DNA of 64,000 nt, from positions 682,001-746,000 of the forward strand of contig NZ_AP018150.1 in NCBI RefSeq assembly GCF_003966915.1, in the 5' to 3' direction. Origin of the DNA: Mycoavidus cysteinexigens. Lineage in GTDB: Bacteria > Pseudomonadota > Gammaproteobacteria > Burkholderiales > Burkholderiaceae. Positions 36,874-45,914 of this stretch are shown here, in pieces. The notes beneath the pieces are model-generated. The model saw only the letters and a list, made by a program, of their open reading frames with translations, had not been told where the DNA came from and made no database searches. A program made the position numbers and the translations under genes. Positions within the stretch are counted from its first letter, which is position 1. Each line of letters starts with the position of its first letter.

Positions 36874-37878
36874 ATGTCTGATGACGATTCAATTGCTAAT
36901 GCTAAGTCTGGCAAGGCCGGAATTGATGCGGCAGCGCCCATTGCGCCCCTCTGGGAACGTGCATTAATTGAAAAAACCTTACTGGCGGCAGTGCGCGAGC
37001 AACGCGCGGCGCGGCGCTGGAAAATATTTTTCCGCTTGGCGTTTTTAATGATTTTCGTCCTTATGACCTGGCGCGCAGTTTCTATCTCAAGCGGCGCAGG
37101 TGGGGCCACTGGCAAACATGCTGCGCTGGTTTCGCTGCAAGGTGAAATTGTGCCGGATCAACAAAGTAATGCCACCAATTTGATTGCCGCGCTTGAGCGG
37201 GCATTTTCAGCCGAACAAGCAGCGGGGGTGATTCTGCAAATCAATAGCCCAGGTGGCAGTCCAGTGCAAGCGGGCATGGTTAATGATGAAATTCGTCGAT
37301 TGCGCGCGCGCTATCCAGATAAGCCTGTTTATGTGGTGGTCGATGATATTTGTGCCTCGGGCGCTTATTATATTGCCGCGGCCGCTGACAAAATCTTCGT
37401 GGATAAGGCCAGCATTATCGGTTCAATCGGTGTGCGTATGGATAGCTTTGGCTTTACTGATTTAATGAGTAAAGTAGGCATTGAGAGGCGTTTGCTCACT
37501 GCGGGTCGCAATAAAGCGCTGAACGATCCTTTTTTGCCGGAAGACAAAGTGCAAAGAAAATATATGCAAAACTTGCTGAATGAAGTGCACCAGCAATTTA
37601 TTGATGCGGTCCGCCAGGGGCGCGGCAAGCGTTTGAAGGAAACGCCAGAAATTTTCTCAGGTTTAGTTTGGACCGGCCAACGTGGCGTTGCGCTCGGGTT
37701 GGCGGATGGTTTGGGTGATACGCGCTATGTGCTTCGCGAGCTCTTGAAAACGGAAAAAATCGTTGATTACACCGTGAAAGAGGGCATGTTCGATCGCTTT
37801 GCGCGCAAATTTGGTTTGTCCGCAGGGGCTTTCGCCGTGCGCGCGTTGACCAGCCAAGAGCCGCTGCAATTGAATTAA
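36874..37878 (+). CDS. sppA: Signal peptide peptidase SppA, S49 family
   Basis: Inner-membrane serine protease that degrades cleaved signal peptides. 334 aa, short (67K-half) form. One transmembrane helix at about residues 48-68, then the S49 domain with LQINSPGGSPVQAG and the nucleophile Ser in DDICASGAYYIAAAADKIF; the general-base Lys is expected further on in GIERRLLTAGRNKALNDPF. Ends convergently with the methyltransferase gene, 12 nt apart. Confidence 0.95.
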   Translation: MSDDDSIANAKSGKAGIDAAAPIAPLWERALIEKTLLAAVREQRAARRWKIFFRLAFLMIFVLMTWRAVSISSGAGGATGKHAALVSLQGEIVPDQQSNATNLIAALERAFSAEQAAGVILQINSPGGSPVQAGMVNDEIRRLRARYPDKPVYVVVDDICASGAYYIAAAADKIFVDKASIIGSIGVRMDSFGFTDLMSKVGIERRLLTAGRNKALNDPFLPEDKVQRKYMQNLLNEVHQQFIDAVRQGRGKRLKETPEIFSGLVWTGQRGVALGLADGLGDTRYVLRELLKTEKIVDYTVKEGMFDRFARKFGLSAGAFAVRALTSQEPLQLN

Positions 37879-37890
37879 CCGCGCTAGGCG

Positions 37891-38613
37891 CTAGGTTGGC
37901 GCGGCTAACAGTAGAAAAATAGCGGGCCGTTTATGCACATCAAGCAAGTTTGCGCGCCACTGATTGACAGAACGGCTGACAATGGATTCGCTGGGGAGCG
38001 TCAAATCTACTGCAACGCATAATTGGGTTGATGCTGCGCAGTGGGTCAGCAGCGCCTCCAATAATGCTTGATTCCGATAAGGGGTCTCAATAAAAATCTG
38101 GGTTTGCTGCCGCGTGCGTGATTGTTTCTCAAGGGCTTGCAAAGCGCGCACGCGCTCATTGGCGTTGACTGGCAAATAACCATGAAAAGCAAAACTTTGC
38201 CCATTCAACCCGGACGCCATTAAGGCCAACAAGATAGAACTCGGCCCAACCAAGGGCACAACCGGCACCCCGCATTGATGCGCCTGGCGCACCAAGAGCG
38301 CGCCAGGATCCGCTACAGCCGGACAACCTGCATCCGAAACCAGCCCCCCATCCGCGCCAGCGACAATCGGGGCTAATAACGCATGAATTTGGGCGGCCGG
38401 CGTATGCACATTTAATTCACGAATTTCAATCTCTTGCAGCGCGTGCTGGGTGCCGATCTGCTTCAAAAATGCGCGCGTTGCTTTTGCATTTTCACCTATG
38501 TAATAAGTGAGTTGAGCCGCTTGCGCTTGAACTGCCGCAGGCAGAACTGCGGCGAGCAAGTTGCTCTCGGTTGAGCCCAGTGTATTGGGCACTAAGTAAA
38601 GTTTGCCGGTCAT
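37891..38613 (-). CDS. SAM-dependent tetrapyrrole-methylase-fold methyltransferase (RsmI-like)
   Basis: 240 aa, shorter than RsmI (286 aa). Contains the RsmI/tetrapyrrole methylase motifs VSDAGCPAVADPGALLVR and VPLVGPSSILLALMASG, then FHGYLPVNANERVRAL and FIETPYRNQALLEALL. It is the standard companion of maf and sppA in Burkholderiales, and its exact rRNA substrate is not established by sequence. The start overlaps the maf end by 4 nt. Confidence 0.9.
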   Translation of the reverse strand: MTGKLYLVPNTLGSTESNLLAAVLPAAVQAQAAQLTYYIGENAKATRAFLKQIGTQHALQEIEIRELNVHTPAAQIHALLAPIVAGADGGLVSDAGCPAVADPGALLVRQAHQCGVPVVPLVGPSSILLALMASGLNGQSFAFHGYLPVNANERVRALQALEKQSRTRQQTQIFIETPYRNQALLEALLTHCAASTQLCVAVDLTLPSESIVSRSVNQWRANLLDVHKRPAIFLLLAAPT

Positions 38614-39218
38614 CGTACGGTAAAGAGTTTGAGCCCCGCGGCGCGCAGCATCTGGGTTAATTCAATTAATGGCAAGCCGATCAAAGCGGTTGGGTCATGG
38701 CTTTGCACCGATTCTAGCAAAGCGATGCCAAGCCCTTCCGCTTTTGCGCTACCGGCAACATCATAGGGTTGTTCGATGCGCAAATAAGCGTCCAGCTCCT
38801 CATCTGGCAGATCGCGTAGCCGAACCTGTGTGAGAATGTCTGCGCTTTGCATGGTTTTGCGCCGTGCATCATACACGCACAGCGCGCTATGAAATTCAAT
38901 CATGCGACCCCGCATAGATTGTAGCTGGACTAGCGCATTCGCATGATTGCCGGGTTTGCCAAGCTGCCGGCCCTCACATAAAGCGACTTGGTCTGCACCA
39001 ATGATCAGCGCATCAGGGGCTTGCAGGGCGACTTTGCGCGCTTTGGCTTGCGCCAGCCGTAATGCAGTCGCGGCCGGCGTTTCGTTAGGCAGAGGCGTTT
39101 CGTCCAGAGCGGGCGCAATAATTTCAAATGGAATCCGTAGCCGGTCTAGCAAGGCGCGGCGATAGGGGGAACTTGACGCAAGAATTAAGCGAGTTTTAGC
39201 GGGCAGCGAAGAGGGCAT
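38610..39218 (-). CDS. Maf-like nucleotide pyrophosphatase
   Basis: House-cleaning nucleoside triphosphate pyrophosphatase of the Maf/YceF family, hydrolysing modified nucleotides such as 7-methyl-GTP. 202 aa from the ATG at 39218. Motifs: LILASSSPYRRALLDRL, the Glu in PALDETPLPNE, LIIGADQVA and the C-terminal YDVAGSAKAEGLG. Divergent from yceD. Confidence 0.94.
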   Translation of the reverse strand: MPSSLPAKTRLILASSSPYRRALLDRLRIPFEIIAPALDETPLPNETPAATALRLAQAKARKVALQAPDALIIGADQVALCEGRQLGKPGNHANALVQLQSMRGRMIEFHSALCVYDARRKTMQSADILTQVRLRDLPDEELDAYLRIEQPYDVAGSAKAEGLGIALLESVQSHDPTALIGLPLIELTQMLRAAGLKLFTVR

Positions 39219-39365
39219 GGTTCGTTTGTTGAGACAAAAAGAAACATCTAAGATTTGACGCAAAAATTAAAAATCGATAAGCTGATGAGCTTTCATTGTT
39301 TCATTAGCTTTTCTAAAGCGGAAGTGCCCGCCATAAAGCTTGTTGATTGTTGGTGAGTCACATTC

Positions 39366-39896
39366 ATGAGTCAAACTCTTAGCTGTTCGGCTGTACTCGA
39401 CAATCCGCGCATGTTTGATGTGTTTGCGTTTGCGCGCAAGCAACAGCAGGCATCCGGCGAAGTCTTAGTACAGAATCTGTCACGCATCTTAAACGAAGTT
39501 ACGCCCGATAAGCTAGCCCAGCATCCAGCATTGCGCTGGAATGTAACCGGCGCTATCCGCCAGGAGCTGGTGGCCGGCGGCAAATCGGTGGCTATGCCTT
39601 ACTTGAGGCTGACGCTGGAAGGCGCATTATGGCTTGAATGCCAGCGCTGCCTTGAGCCATACCAGGAGCCACTCACGATCGATATATGGTATCGCATCGT
39701 GCAAAATAGTGCGCAGGCTGATGCTGCGCCAGCCAATGATGAGCGAGCAGATGTCATCGTTGGCTCGCGTCAATTCGATTTAATCGATTTGATCGATGAA
39801 GAACTGTTGCTTTCTTTGCCACTTGTGCCCAAGCATTCGGTCTGTCCATTTACGCATGAATCTATCGTAGGGTATGGGGTAGAAACCTCTAATTGA
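39366..39896 (+). CDS. yceD: YceD/DUF177 protein (23S rRNA accumulation protein)
   Basis: 176 aa. The conserved Cys motif LWLECQRCLEPYQEPLTIDI and the acidic segment FDLIDLIDEELLLSLPLVPKH, followed by C at the end, are diagnostic of DUF177. YceD is linked to 23S rRNA accumulation and is nearly always directly followed by rpmF. Here rpmF is 9.8 kb away behind two large NLR-like genes, so the yceD-rpmF operon is split. Confidence 0.93.
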   Translation: MSQTLSCSAVLDNPRMFDVFAFARKQQQASGEVLVQNLSRILNEVTPDKLAQHPALRWNVTGAIRQELVAGGKSVAMPYLRLTLEGALWLECQRCLEPYQEPLTIDIWYRIVQNSAQADAAPANDERADVIVGSRQFDLIDLIDEELLLSLPLVPKHSVCPFTHESIVGYGVETSN

Positions 39897-40007
39897 AGCT
39901 CACTTGTCACTCCTGTTGTTAAATCGAACAGGGGCCTAACCCCACTCGGGCAAGCGGAACGGGCTCTAACTCAGCCCGAATCCACTCACCCGCCTGACCG
40001 CCTATTT

Positions 40008-43000
40008 TTAACCAGTCAGCGGTAACACACTCCCTACGGCCCCACGCTGCTTCAAAAGACGCGCATTCATCCCGCTTAAACCTTCTACCCCTTCGATCAA
40101 CATATCTGTCACCGTCAAGGCTCCATGCCCTGAACTCCAGCGCAATTTCATCTGGTCGCCTTCCGGCTCTTTTGGGATCTCCCATTGCCGCACGGAATGA
40201 TCTAAGCCACCTATCACCCAATACTGTTGTCCATCCCGCTCTGTCCAGGCCACGCTACAAACTGGACCACTCAACGCCTGCATCACTCTAAGACACGTGC
40301 CCGAGGCCACCTCCCACAGACGCACCATATTGTCCAAACTGCCCGAGGCGATCTGCGCTCCGCTCGGCGAATACACTACGCTCATAACGTAGTAGGTATG
40401 GCCTTCTAAGATGTGTCCCACCGCGCCGCTTTGCGCGTCCCACAGACGAACCGTCTTGTCATAACCGCCCGAGGCGATCTGCGCGCCGCTCGGCGAATAC
40501 ACCACGCTCGTAACCCAGTAGGTATGGCCTTCTAAGGTGTGCCCCGCCGCGCCGCTTTGCGCATCCCACAGACGAACCGTATTGTCATCACTGCCCGAGG
40601 CGATCTGCGCGCCGCTCGGCGAATACGCTACGCTCCTAACAGCGTCGGTATGGCCTTCTAAGGTGCGCCCCGCCGCGCCGCTGTGCGCGTCCCACAGACG
40701 AACCGTACAGTCCCAACTGCCCGAGGCGATCTGCGCGCCGCTCGGCGAATACACCACGCTCCTAACAACGTCGGTATGGCCTTCTAAGGTGTGCCCCGCC
40801 GCGCCGCTGTGCGCGTCCCATAGCCGCACCGTATTGTCATCACCGCCCGAGGCGATCTGCGCGCCGCTCGGCGAATACACTACGCTCCTAACAGCGTCGG
40901 TATGGCCTTCTAAGGTGCGCCCCGCCGCGCCGCTGTGCGCGTCCCACAGCCGCACCGTCTGGTCAGAACTGCCCGAAGCGATCTGAGCGCCGCTCGGCGA
41001 ATACACTACGCTCCTAACAGCGTCGGTATGGCCTTCTAAGGTGTGCCCCGCCGCGCCGCTGTGCGCGTCCCACAGCCGCACCGTCTGGTCAGTACTGCCC
41101 GAAGCGATCTGCACGCCGCCCGGCGAATACACCACGCTATTAACAGAACTGGTATGGCCTTTTAAGGTGCGCCCCGCCGCACCGCTTTGCGCGTCCCACA
41201 GACGAATTGTAGTGTCTCGACTGCCCGAGGCGATCTGCGCTCCGCTCGGCGAATACACCACGCTATTAACACCAATGGTATGGCCTTTTAAGGTGCACCC
41301 CGCCGCGCCGCTGTACGCGTCCCACAGACGAACCGTAGTGTCATCACTGCCCGAGGCGATCTGCGCGCCGCTCGGCGAATACACCACGCTATTAACAGAA
41401 CTGGTATGGCCTTCTAAGGTGTGCCCCGCCGCGCCGCTGTGCGCGTCCCACAGACGAACCGTAGTGTCCTCACTGCCCGAGGCGATCTGCGCTCCGCTCG
41501 GCGAATACACCACGCTCCTAACAGAGTAGGTATGGCCTTCTAAGGTGTGCCTCGCCGCGCCGCTGTGCGCGTCCCACAGACGAACCGTACAGTCCCAACT
41601 GCCCGAGGCGATCTGCGCTCCGCTCGGCGAATACACCACGCTAGTAACCCAGAAGGTATGTCCTTTTAAAGTGTGCCCCGCCGCGCCGCTGTGCGCGTCC
41701 CACAGACGAACCGTAGTGTCTCTACTGCCCGAGGCGATCTGCGCGCCGCTCGGCGAATACACCACGCTATTAATAGAGGAGGTATGGCCTTCTAAGGTGT
41801 GGATTTTTCCCCAGCTTGACGTGTCATACACTCGAATCACGCCGTTATCAAGACCCATCGCACACCTTTGACCATCCGGTGAATAGGCACAGGACGTTAC
41901 TTCGCTCTCTTCTTGCACATAGGCCCATTCGCCGAACTGCACCCCCTCCATCTGCGCACCGCTTAAATTCGCCTGGCGCAGCCAGCTCGTCCTAAAATTG
42001 GTCTTTCTTAAATCTGACCCTTGCAATTGCGCTGAATCAAATACCCCAAAACTGAGATCCGCTCCAGGGATCTGAATTCCCTTTAAATCCGCTCCATTAA
42101 ACTGCTCTCCCGATTTCACCAATACCGTGATCGCATTTGCCGCCGCTTTACGGATCACCTCTTTGTCCACTGAGTGCGCCCCATTCTCATCACTCACTTT
42201 CGAACGCTCAATCACCCCGCGCAACTGTTTTCTAAACAACGGCTCTTTCCGCGCTCGTTCTACCAAAAATCCCAGGATCGCCGGCTCAGTCACAAAGTTC
42301 TTCCGCGCGAGCGGCGTATCCAGTAAGTCTTTTTCATCCAGAACCGCTTTTCCATCGAGGGAATAGTCGCTCTCAAAACTCAGACGACGCGCCCGCTTTG
42401 CCGATTCCACTGTAGTGTGGGATTTTTCCCTCCCCCCCGACTCGCTTTGTCCCGGCTCAAACACCGCGCGCGCCACAAAATATTCCAATAGTGATTTATG
42501 GATAAACTGATATTGATTTTTGCTCCGGTTTAACGGCCATGCCTCTCGCAGTAACCTCTTTTCGTCTTCTGGACCGAAGAATTCTTGCTTCCACGTCTTT
42601 TGATCTTCAAAGCGGGCATATTTCACGATCGGGTTGCCTCGTTGTCTTTCATAAATCTGCACCGCTAATTCTTTGACAAACGCAATGCCACTCGTCGTAA
42701 ATCCCTCATCAATCAATTCTTCAAAGACCTTCTTTTCTTGACCTTCAAGCGTTTTCTCTTTTAAAAACCGCTGTTTGCCACGCTCGAACCACTGCTCGAC
42801 AAACTCGTCATAGAGCGCCACTCGGGTCAGGCGCGTCTTGGTTAAATTCTGTTCCTGATTGGCCAGACGAGGCAGCACGTCTAATGTAATTTTCAGCAGA
42901 AAAGGATTCGTCACCAATTCTTCTAAATGGGGAATACTCTTGAGGGTTTCTTGGTAACGCTCAGACGACCACCCCAAGGGATTTGCTTGCGCATACACTT

Positions 43001-45527
43001 CGATATATCGCTTAATCTCTACTTTTGAGAACGGCGCGACGACTAGCTTTTGCAACTGAGTCTTATCCTCCGGTTCAAAGCGTGCCCGATCATCTTCACC
43101 ATAATATTCAGAGCGGCAGCCTATAATCACTTGCCCTTGCCATCCCCCCTCTTGATTGATTTTATTCGTCAGATATAGATTCTTCGATTGTTGACTTTCA
43201 TCGTAACTATCTAAAATAAAGACAAATTGGTGTGACCGCTTTAATTCCTGAATCTGCTTTTGGTTCAAGCCTTTTAGATGCAGATGTTTTTCCACCAGCT
43301 CATGCGTTGGGTTATCAATTTCCGGTAACGCGATCAACAAAGGAATGCGTCTTTCTTGTGTAGGAGGATTGAGATACGCTTTCCATAAATTCGCTTCGAG
43401 AGCACTGTTAAAGGTTGACTTACCCGCTCCGGAATCCCCTAGCAGTAATAAAATTTTCTTCTCTGGGCTGCGCAGAAATTCATTGACCTTGTCTGTTAGA
43501 TCGAACGTCACGGTATCGTGGAGCTTTGCTTTACCTTGCGGCTTAACATACAGCCTTTCGTCTTTTTTCCAGGCCTTTAAACGTTCTCTTTTCAGTTGCT
43601 GCACCTTCTCTTCAACCTGAGGCACCTTCTGAGCCCGTGCAAGCAAGGTCAGAGTGCTTGGGGTGCTCTCGGGTTTATAAAGAGGCGTTGGACCGGTCGT
43701 GGCATCTTTTTCACAGGAGGCATAGAGCGCCTGTTTGGGCGCCCCGTCGACCTGAGCTAAGCGTGCTATCAGCGCTTTCGCTTCCTTTGCAACGTTAGAC
43801 GCTAACCCCAATTCTCTGAGCATCTGGAGGATCCGCTTTTTGGCCGGAACGGATCGGCCCCATAGCACATCGTTTTCATACAGATCTCCTAAAAAGCGCA
43901 ACGCACTCTGCTGAGTTTCTGCACCCAGCTCCGGGTTGGCCGCTAACTGGCCTAGGCGCTCACTCAAGCCCCATTGAAACGCTTTATGTTGACGGCAAGG
44001 GGCTTGCCGCACAAACGCTTCAAAATCCTTCAGCTTGTGCTGTTGCAACAACACATCCACCCTTTCCAACGTTTGATACCAGCTCGCCTTTTTCTCAAAC
44101 GTGAGCCCTTCTTTTAGGCAACTCACAAAATCTTGTCCGCTTTCCCTTAACGATTTCACCGTTTCATACAGCTCTACCCCCGCGTCCCAGGCTTCCAATA
44201 AGCCCCCTGAGCCTCCTACACCATCGTAGAGACTGCCCAGACTTTCGATCATTTTATTCAGATCAAACCCTTTGACCGCGCTGACTAAACCTGAAACGCC
44301 CTTGAGAATAGTGCTCCCACGACGCACTGCCCCTTGCCAAGGCGTTTCATTGTCCGGTACATGGGCCAACGCTTGGCACGCGTAGGCTGCTTGGTAGACT
44401 AAATACAGGTTGTCGCTGTCTTGTAAACTTTTTAGATAGGCTAATAAGGGCTCGCGCAGTTGCTCACGGTCTATGTCTTTCACATAATCCGCCATCGCAT
44501 CCAAAATATGCGTGAGCGCGTAAGTTAAGCGGTACAGATGATCTTCGCTTTGCCCATGGGTTTTTTGTAAGCGAGCGCTCACCACTTCTACAATTTTGAC
44601 TAAATCATCAGTATCCAAATACTCCGGCGCGGCGTTTCGGATCATCTGCGCTAAGCCGTCCAGTAAATCCGTTTCTAATAACGTACTGTGCTCAATCCCA
44701 TTGATCAATCTTTTCAGTAGCGCATTAAACAGCTCTTTGCTTAATCCCGGCGCCAGCACCACCACTTCCGCGACGGACAGCTCTTTCAATTCATCGTCAA
44801 CAAACACCCGGATGACTTCGGTGGCCAGGGCATTGAGCCGTTTGGCTTCCGTCTCCTCTGTCTCACGCAACCACGCTTGCGCCTCTTCGGACAGTTCTAT
44901 GGTCTCCCCCTGCGCTGATTCTTTCAACGATAACAGGATTAGGCCATTCGCTAACTGCTGCAGGTTCTTCGGACGCTCGCCCACAGCGGGCAACGCATCG
45001 GCCATCACGGGCGCGGATGGATTGCTCTGGAAAAATGAAACTTCGTTTAATTTCCGATGAGCCTGCTCTAGGCCCAGACTGGCAACGCCATAACTGGACG
45101 CGAACAACCTGGACAGGGTGGGTGAATTCGATTCACCTGAGCGACTGGCGCGAACGCTATGGCTTGAGGCGGGCGAAGGTAAAGGATCGATCCGGTTTTG
45201 TGCCGGAACGTATCCCCATTTTTCTGCTTTCTTATAGCTTGCTTGTGCCTTCTCTTTGTGTCCTAAATCGTCTAATACTTTACCGTGTTCGAAGTAAATT
45301 TCGGCTATTTTATCGCGCAGGGTTTGATCGGCTATTGTCTGCGGAGCCTGCGCCTTTCTCACGGCTTTTTTCATCTGGGATAACGAGGCCTCCGTATCGT
45401 CACACAAGACTAAAGCTATCTTGAGATTCTTCTCCTTGCGGGCAGCCTCTAAATAAGAATGAGCGAGGTCCAACGTTTCCTGTGGCGAGAGTGCGCTTCG
45501 GGATGATGAAAAAATACTGTCTAGCAT
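40008..45527 (-). CDS. Giant TPR-NACHT-WD40 STAND protein (NLR-like)
   Basis: 1839 aa. A TPR-like N-terminus (about residues 15-110, with IYFEHGKVLDDLGHKEKAQA) is followed by about 560 helical residues without a domain I recognise. The NACHT ATPase has Walker A GDSGAGKST (about 693-701) and Walker B FVFILDSYDE (about 770), plus NACHT/winged-helix residues through about 1080 (FIHKSLLEYFVARA). A short pentapeptide-repeat-like spacer (ADLKGIQIPGADLSFGVF and WLRQANLSGAQMEGVQFGEW) leads to 14 WD40 repeats (about 1220-1790; two 7-bladed propellers), 12 of them almost identical. A conserved C-terminal cap ends the protein. In such proteins ligand binding by the repeats opens the ATPase and leads to oligomerisation. 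Role here (immunity, host interaction) is unproven. Confidence 0.93.
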   Translation of the reverse strand: MLDSIFSSSRSALSPQETLDLAHSYLEAARKEKNLKIALVLCDDTEASLSQMKKAVRKAQAPQTIADQTLRDKIAEIYFEHGKVLDDLGHKEKAQASYKKAEKWGYVPAQNRIDPLPSPASSHSVRASRSGESNSPTLSRLFASSYGVASLGLEQAHRKLNEVSFFQSNPSAPVMADALPAVGERPKNLQQLANGLILLSLKESAQGETIELSEEAQAWLRETEETEAKRLNALATEVIRVFVDDELKELSVAEVVVLAPGLSKELFNALLKRLINGIEHSTLLETDLLDGLAQMIRNAAPEYLDTDDLVKIVEVVSARLQKTHGQSEDHLYRLTYALTHILDAMADYVKDIDREQLREPLLAYLKSLQDSDNLYLVYQAAYACQALAHVPDNETPWQGAVRRGSTILKGVSGLVSAVKGFDLNKMIESLGSLYDGVGGSGGLLEAWDAGVELYETVKSLRESGQDFVSCLKEGLTFEKKASWYQTLERVDVLLQQHKLKDFEAFVRQAPCRQHKAFQWGLSERLGQLAANPELGAETQQSALRFLGDLYENDVLWGRSVPAKKRILQMLRELGLASNVAKEAKALIARLAQVDGAPKQALYASCEKDATTGPTPLYKPESTPSTLTLLARAQKVPQVEEKVQQLKRERLKAWKKDERLYVKPQGKAKLHDTVTFDLTDKVNEFLRSPEKKILLLLGDSGAGKSTFNSALEANLWKAYLNPPTQERRIPLLIALPEIDNPTHELVEKHLHLKGLNQKQIQELKRSHQFVFILDSYDESQQSKNLYLTNKINQEGGWQGQVIIGCRSEYYGEDDRARFEPEDKTQLQKLVVAPFSKVEIKRYIEVYAQANPLGWSSERYQETLKSIPHLEELVTNPFLLKITLDVLPRLANQEQNLTKTRLTRVALYDEFVEQWFERGKQRFLKEKTLEGQEKKVFEELIDEGFTTSGIAFVKELAVQIYERQRGNPIVKYARFEDQKTWKQEFFGPEDEKRLLREAWPLNRSKNQYQFIHKSLLEYFVARAVFEPGQSESGGREKSHTTVESAKRARRLSFESDYSLDGKAVLDEKDLLDTPLARKNFVTEPAILGFLVERARKEPLFRKQLRGVIERSKVSDENGAHSVDKEVIRKAAANAITVLVKSGEQFNGADLKGIQIPGADLSFGVFDSAQLQGSDLRKTNFRTSWLRQANLSGAQMEGVQFGEWAYVQEESEVTSCAYSPDGQRCAMGLDNGVIRVYDTSSWGKIHTLEGHTSSINSVVYSPSGAQIASGSRDTTVRLWDAHSGAAGHTLKGHTFWVTSVVYSPSGAQIASGSWDCTVRLWDAHSGAARHTLEGHTYSVRSVVYSPSGAQIASGSEDTTVRLWDAHSGAAGHTLEGHTSSVNSVVYSPSGAQIASGSDDTTVRLWDAYSGAAGCTLKGHTIGVNSVVYSPSGAQIASGSRDTTIRLWDAQSGAAGRTLKGHTSSVNSVVYSPGGVQIASGSTDQTVRLWDAHSGAAGHTLEGHTDAVRSVVYSPSGAQIASGSSDQTVRLWDAHSGAAGRTLEGHTDAVRSVVYSPSGAQIASGGDDNTVRLWDAHSGAAGHTLEGHTDVVRSVVYSPSGAQIASGSWDCTVRLWDAHSGAAGRTLEGHTDAVRSVAYSPSGAQIASGSDDNTVRLWDAQSGAAGHTLEGHTYWVTSVVYSPSGAQIASGGYDKTVRLWDAQSGAVGHILEGHTYYVMSVVYSPSGAQIASGSLDNMVRLWEVASGTCLRVMQALSGPVCSVAWTERDGQQYWVIGGLDHSVRQWEIPKEPEGDQMKLRWSSGHGALTVTDMLIEGVEGLSGMNARLLKQRGAVGSVLPLTG
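40300..41810 (-). repeat. Twelve tandem 126-bp WD40 units
   Basis: Period exactly 126 nt (42 codons): the marker GGTATGGCCTTCTAAGGTG-like sequence recurs at about 40395, 40521, 40647 and so on to about 41781. Units are almost identical at DNA level except at a few codons flanking two fixed points of the repeat: the residues after G-H-T and those around the Asp of the ASGSxDxTVRLWD stretch. Confidence 0.96.
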
Positions 45528-45914
45528 AGTGTTTCTCTGTTATTCATTAGTATGATGCTCTTGATTTAACCCACTCCGCACGCTGGATGGGTGTTTTTAA
45601 GTAGTCCCCACCGCGCACCTATTTTTTATTTCCAGCTGGATTCTAGCAAATAGTTTTTTGCATAAATGTCATCTTGAGTCCAGTGTAGCGAAACGCCCAC
45701 GTTTCGCGGCGGGCTGCGCCTTCTTAAAGTTGATAACGCAATATGGTGTGCGTTCCCAACGACCTAAAAAAACGCCTCTCTGCCTGCGGTTTGTCGTACG
45801 GTGTCTATGAGGCAAATTTAGTTAAAAAGCCTCTGCTAGAATCGCGCCACGAATAAAGAATGGGTGCAGGATGAAATCCGTACTCTTTAAGTAAAACAGG
45901 CTAAAGGAAAAAAA
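45528..45914. promoter_or_regulatory. Intergenic region between divergent NLR-like genes
   Basis: 387 nt containing the start regions of both genes. A perfect 8-bp palindromic hairpin, GCGAAACG-CCCA-CGTTTCGC, lies at 45688-45707; without a T-run it looks more like an operator or structured leader than a terminator. No further gene or clear -35/-10 pair was found. Confidence 0.45.

Noticed and set aside
37879-37904. CCGCGC ... GCGCGG inverted repeat between sppA and the methyltransferase gene
   Set aside because: It overlaps the methyltransferase coding end and has no T-run; may work as a hairpin in the convergent transcripts, but unsupported as a terminator.
40300-41810. Regularly spaced repeats that could suggest a CRISPR array
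   Set aside because: Repeat period is 126 nt with no unique spacers, and the units translate into WD40 blades in one continuous frame.
40227-41871. Long + strand open frames with tandem repeats opposite the WD40 array
   Set aside because: They are the antisense image of the 126-bp WD40 units; the repeated frame is open only because the units are nearly identical. No ribosome sites or plausible domains.
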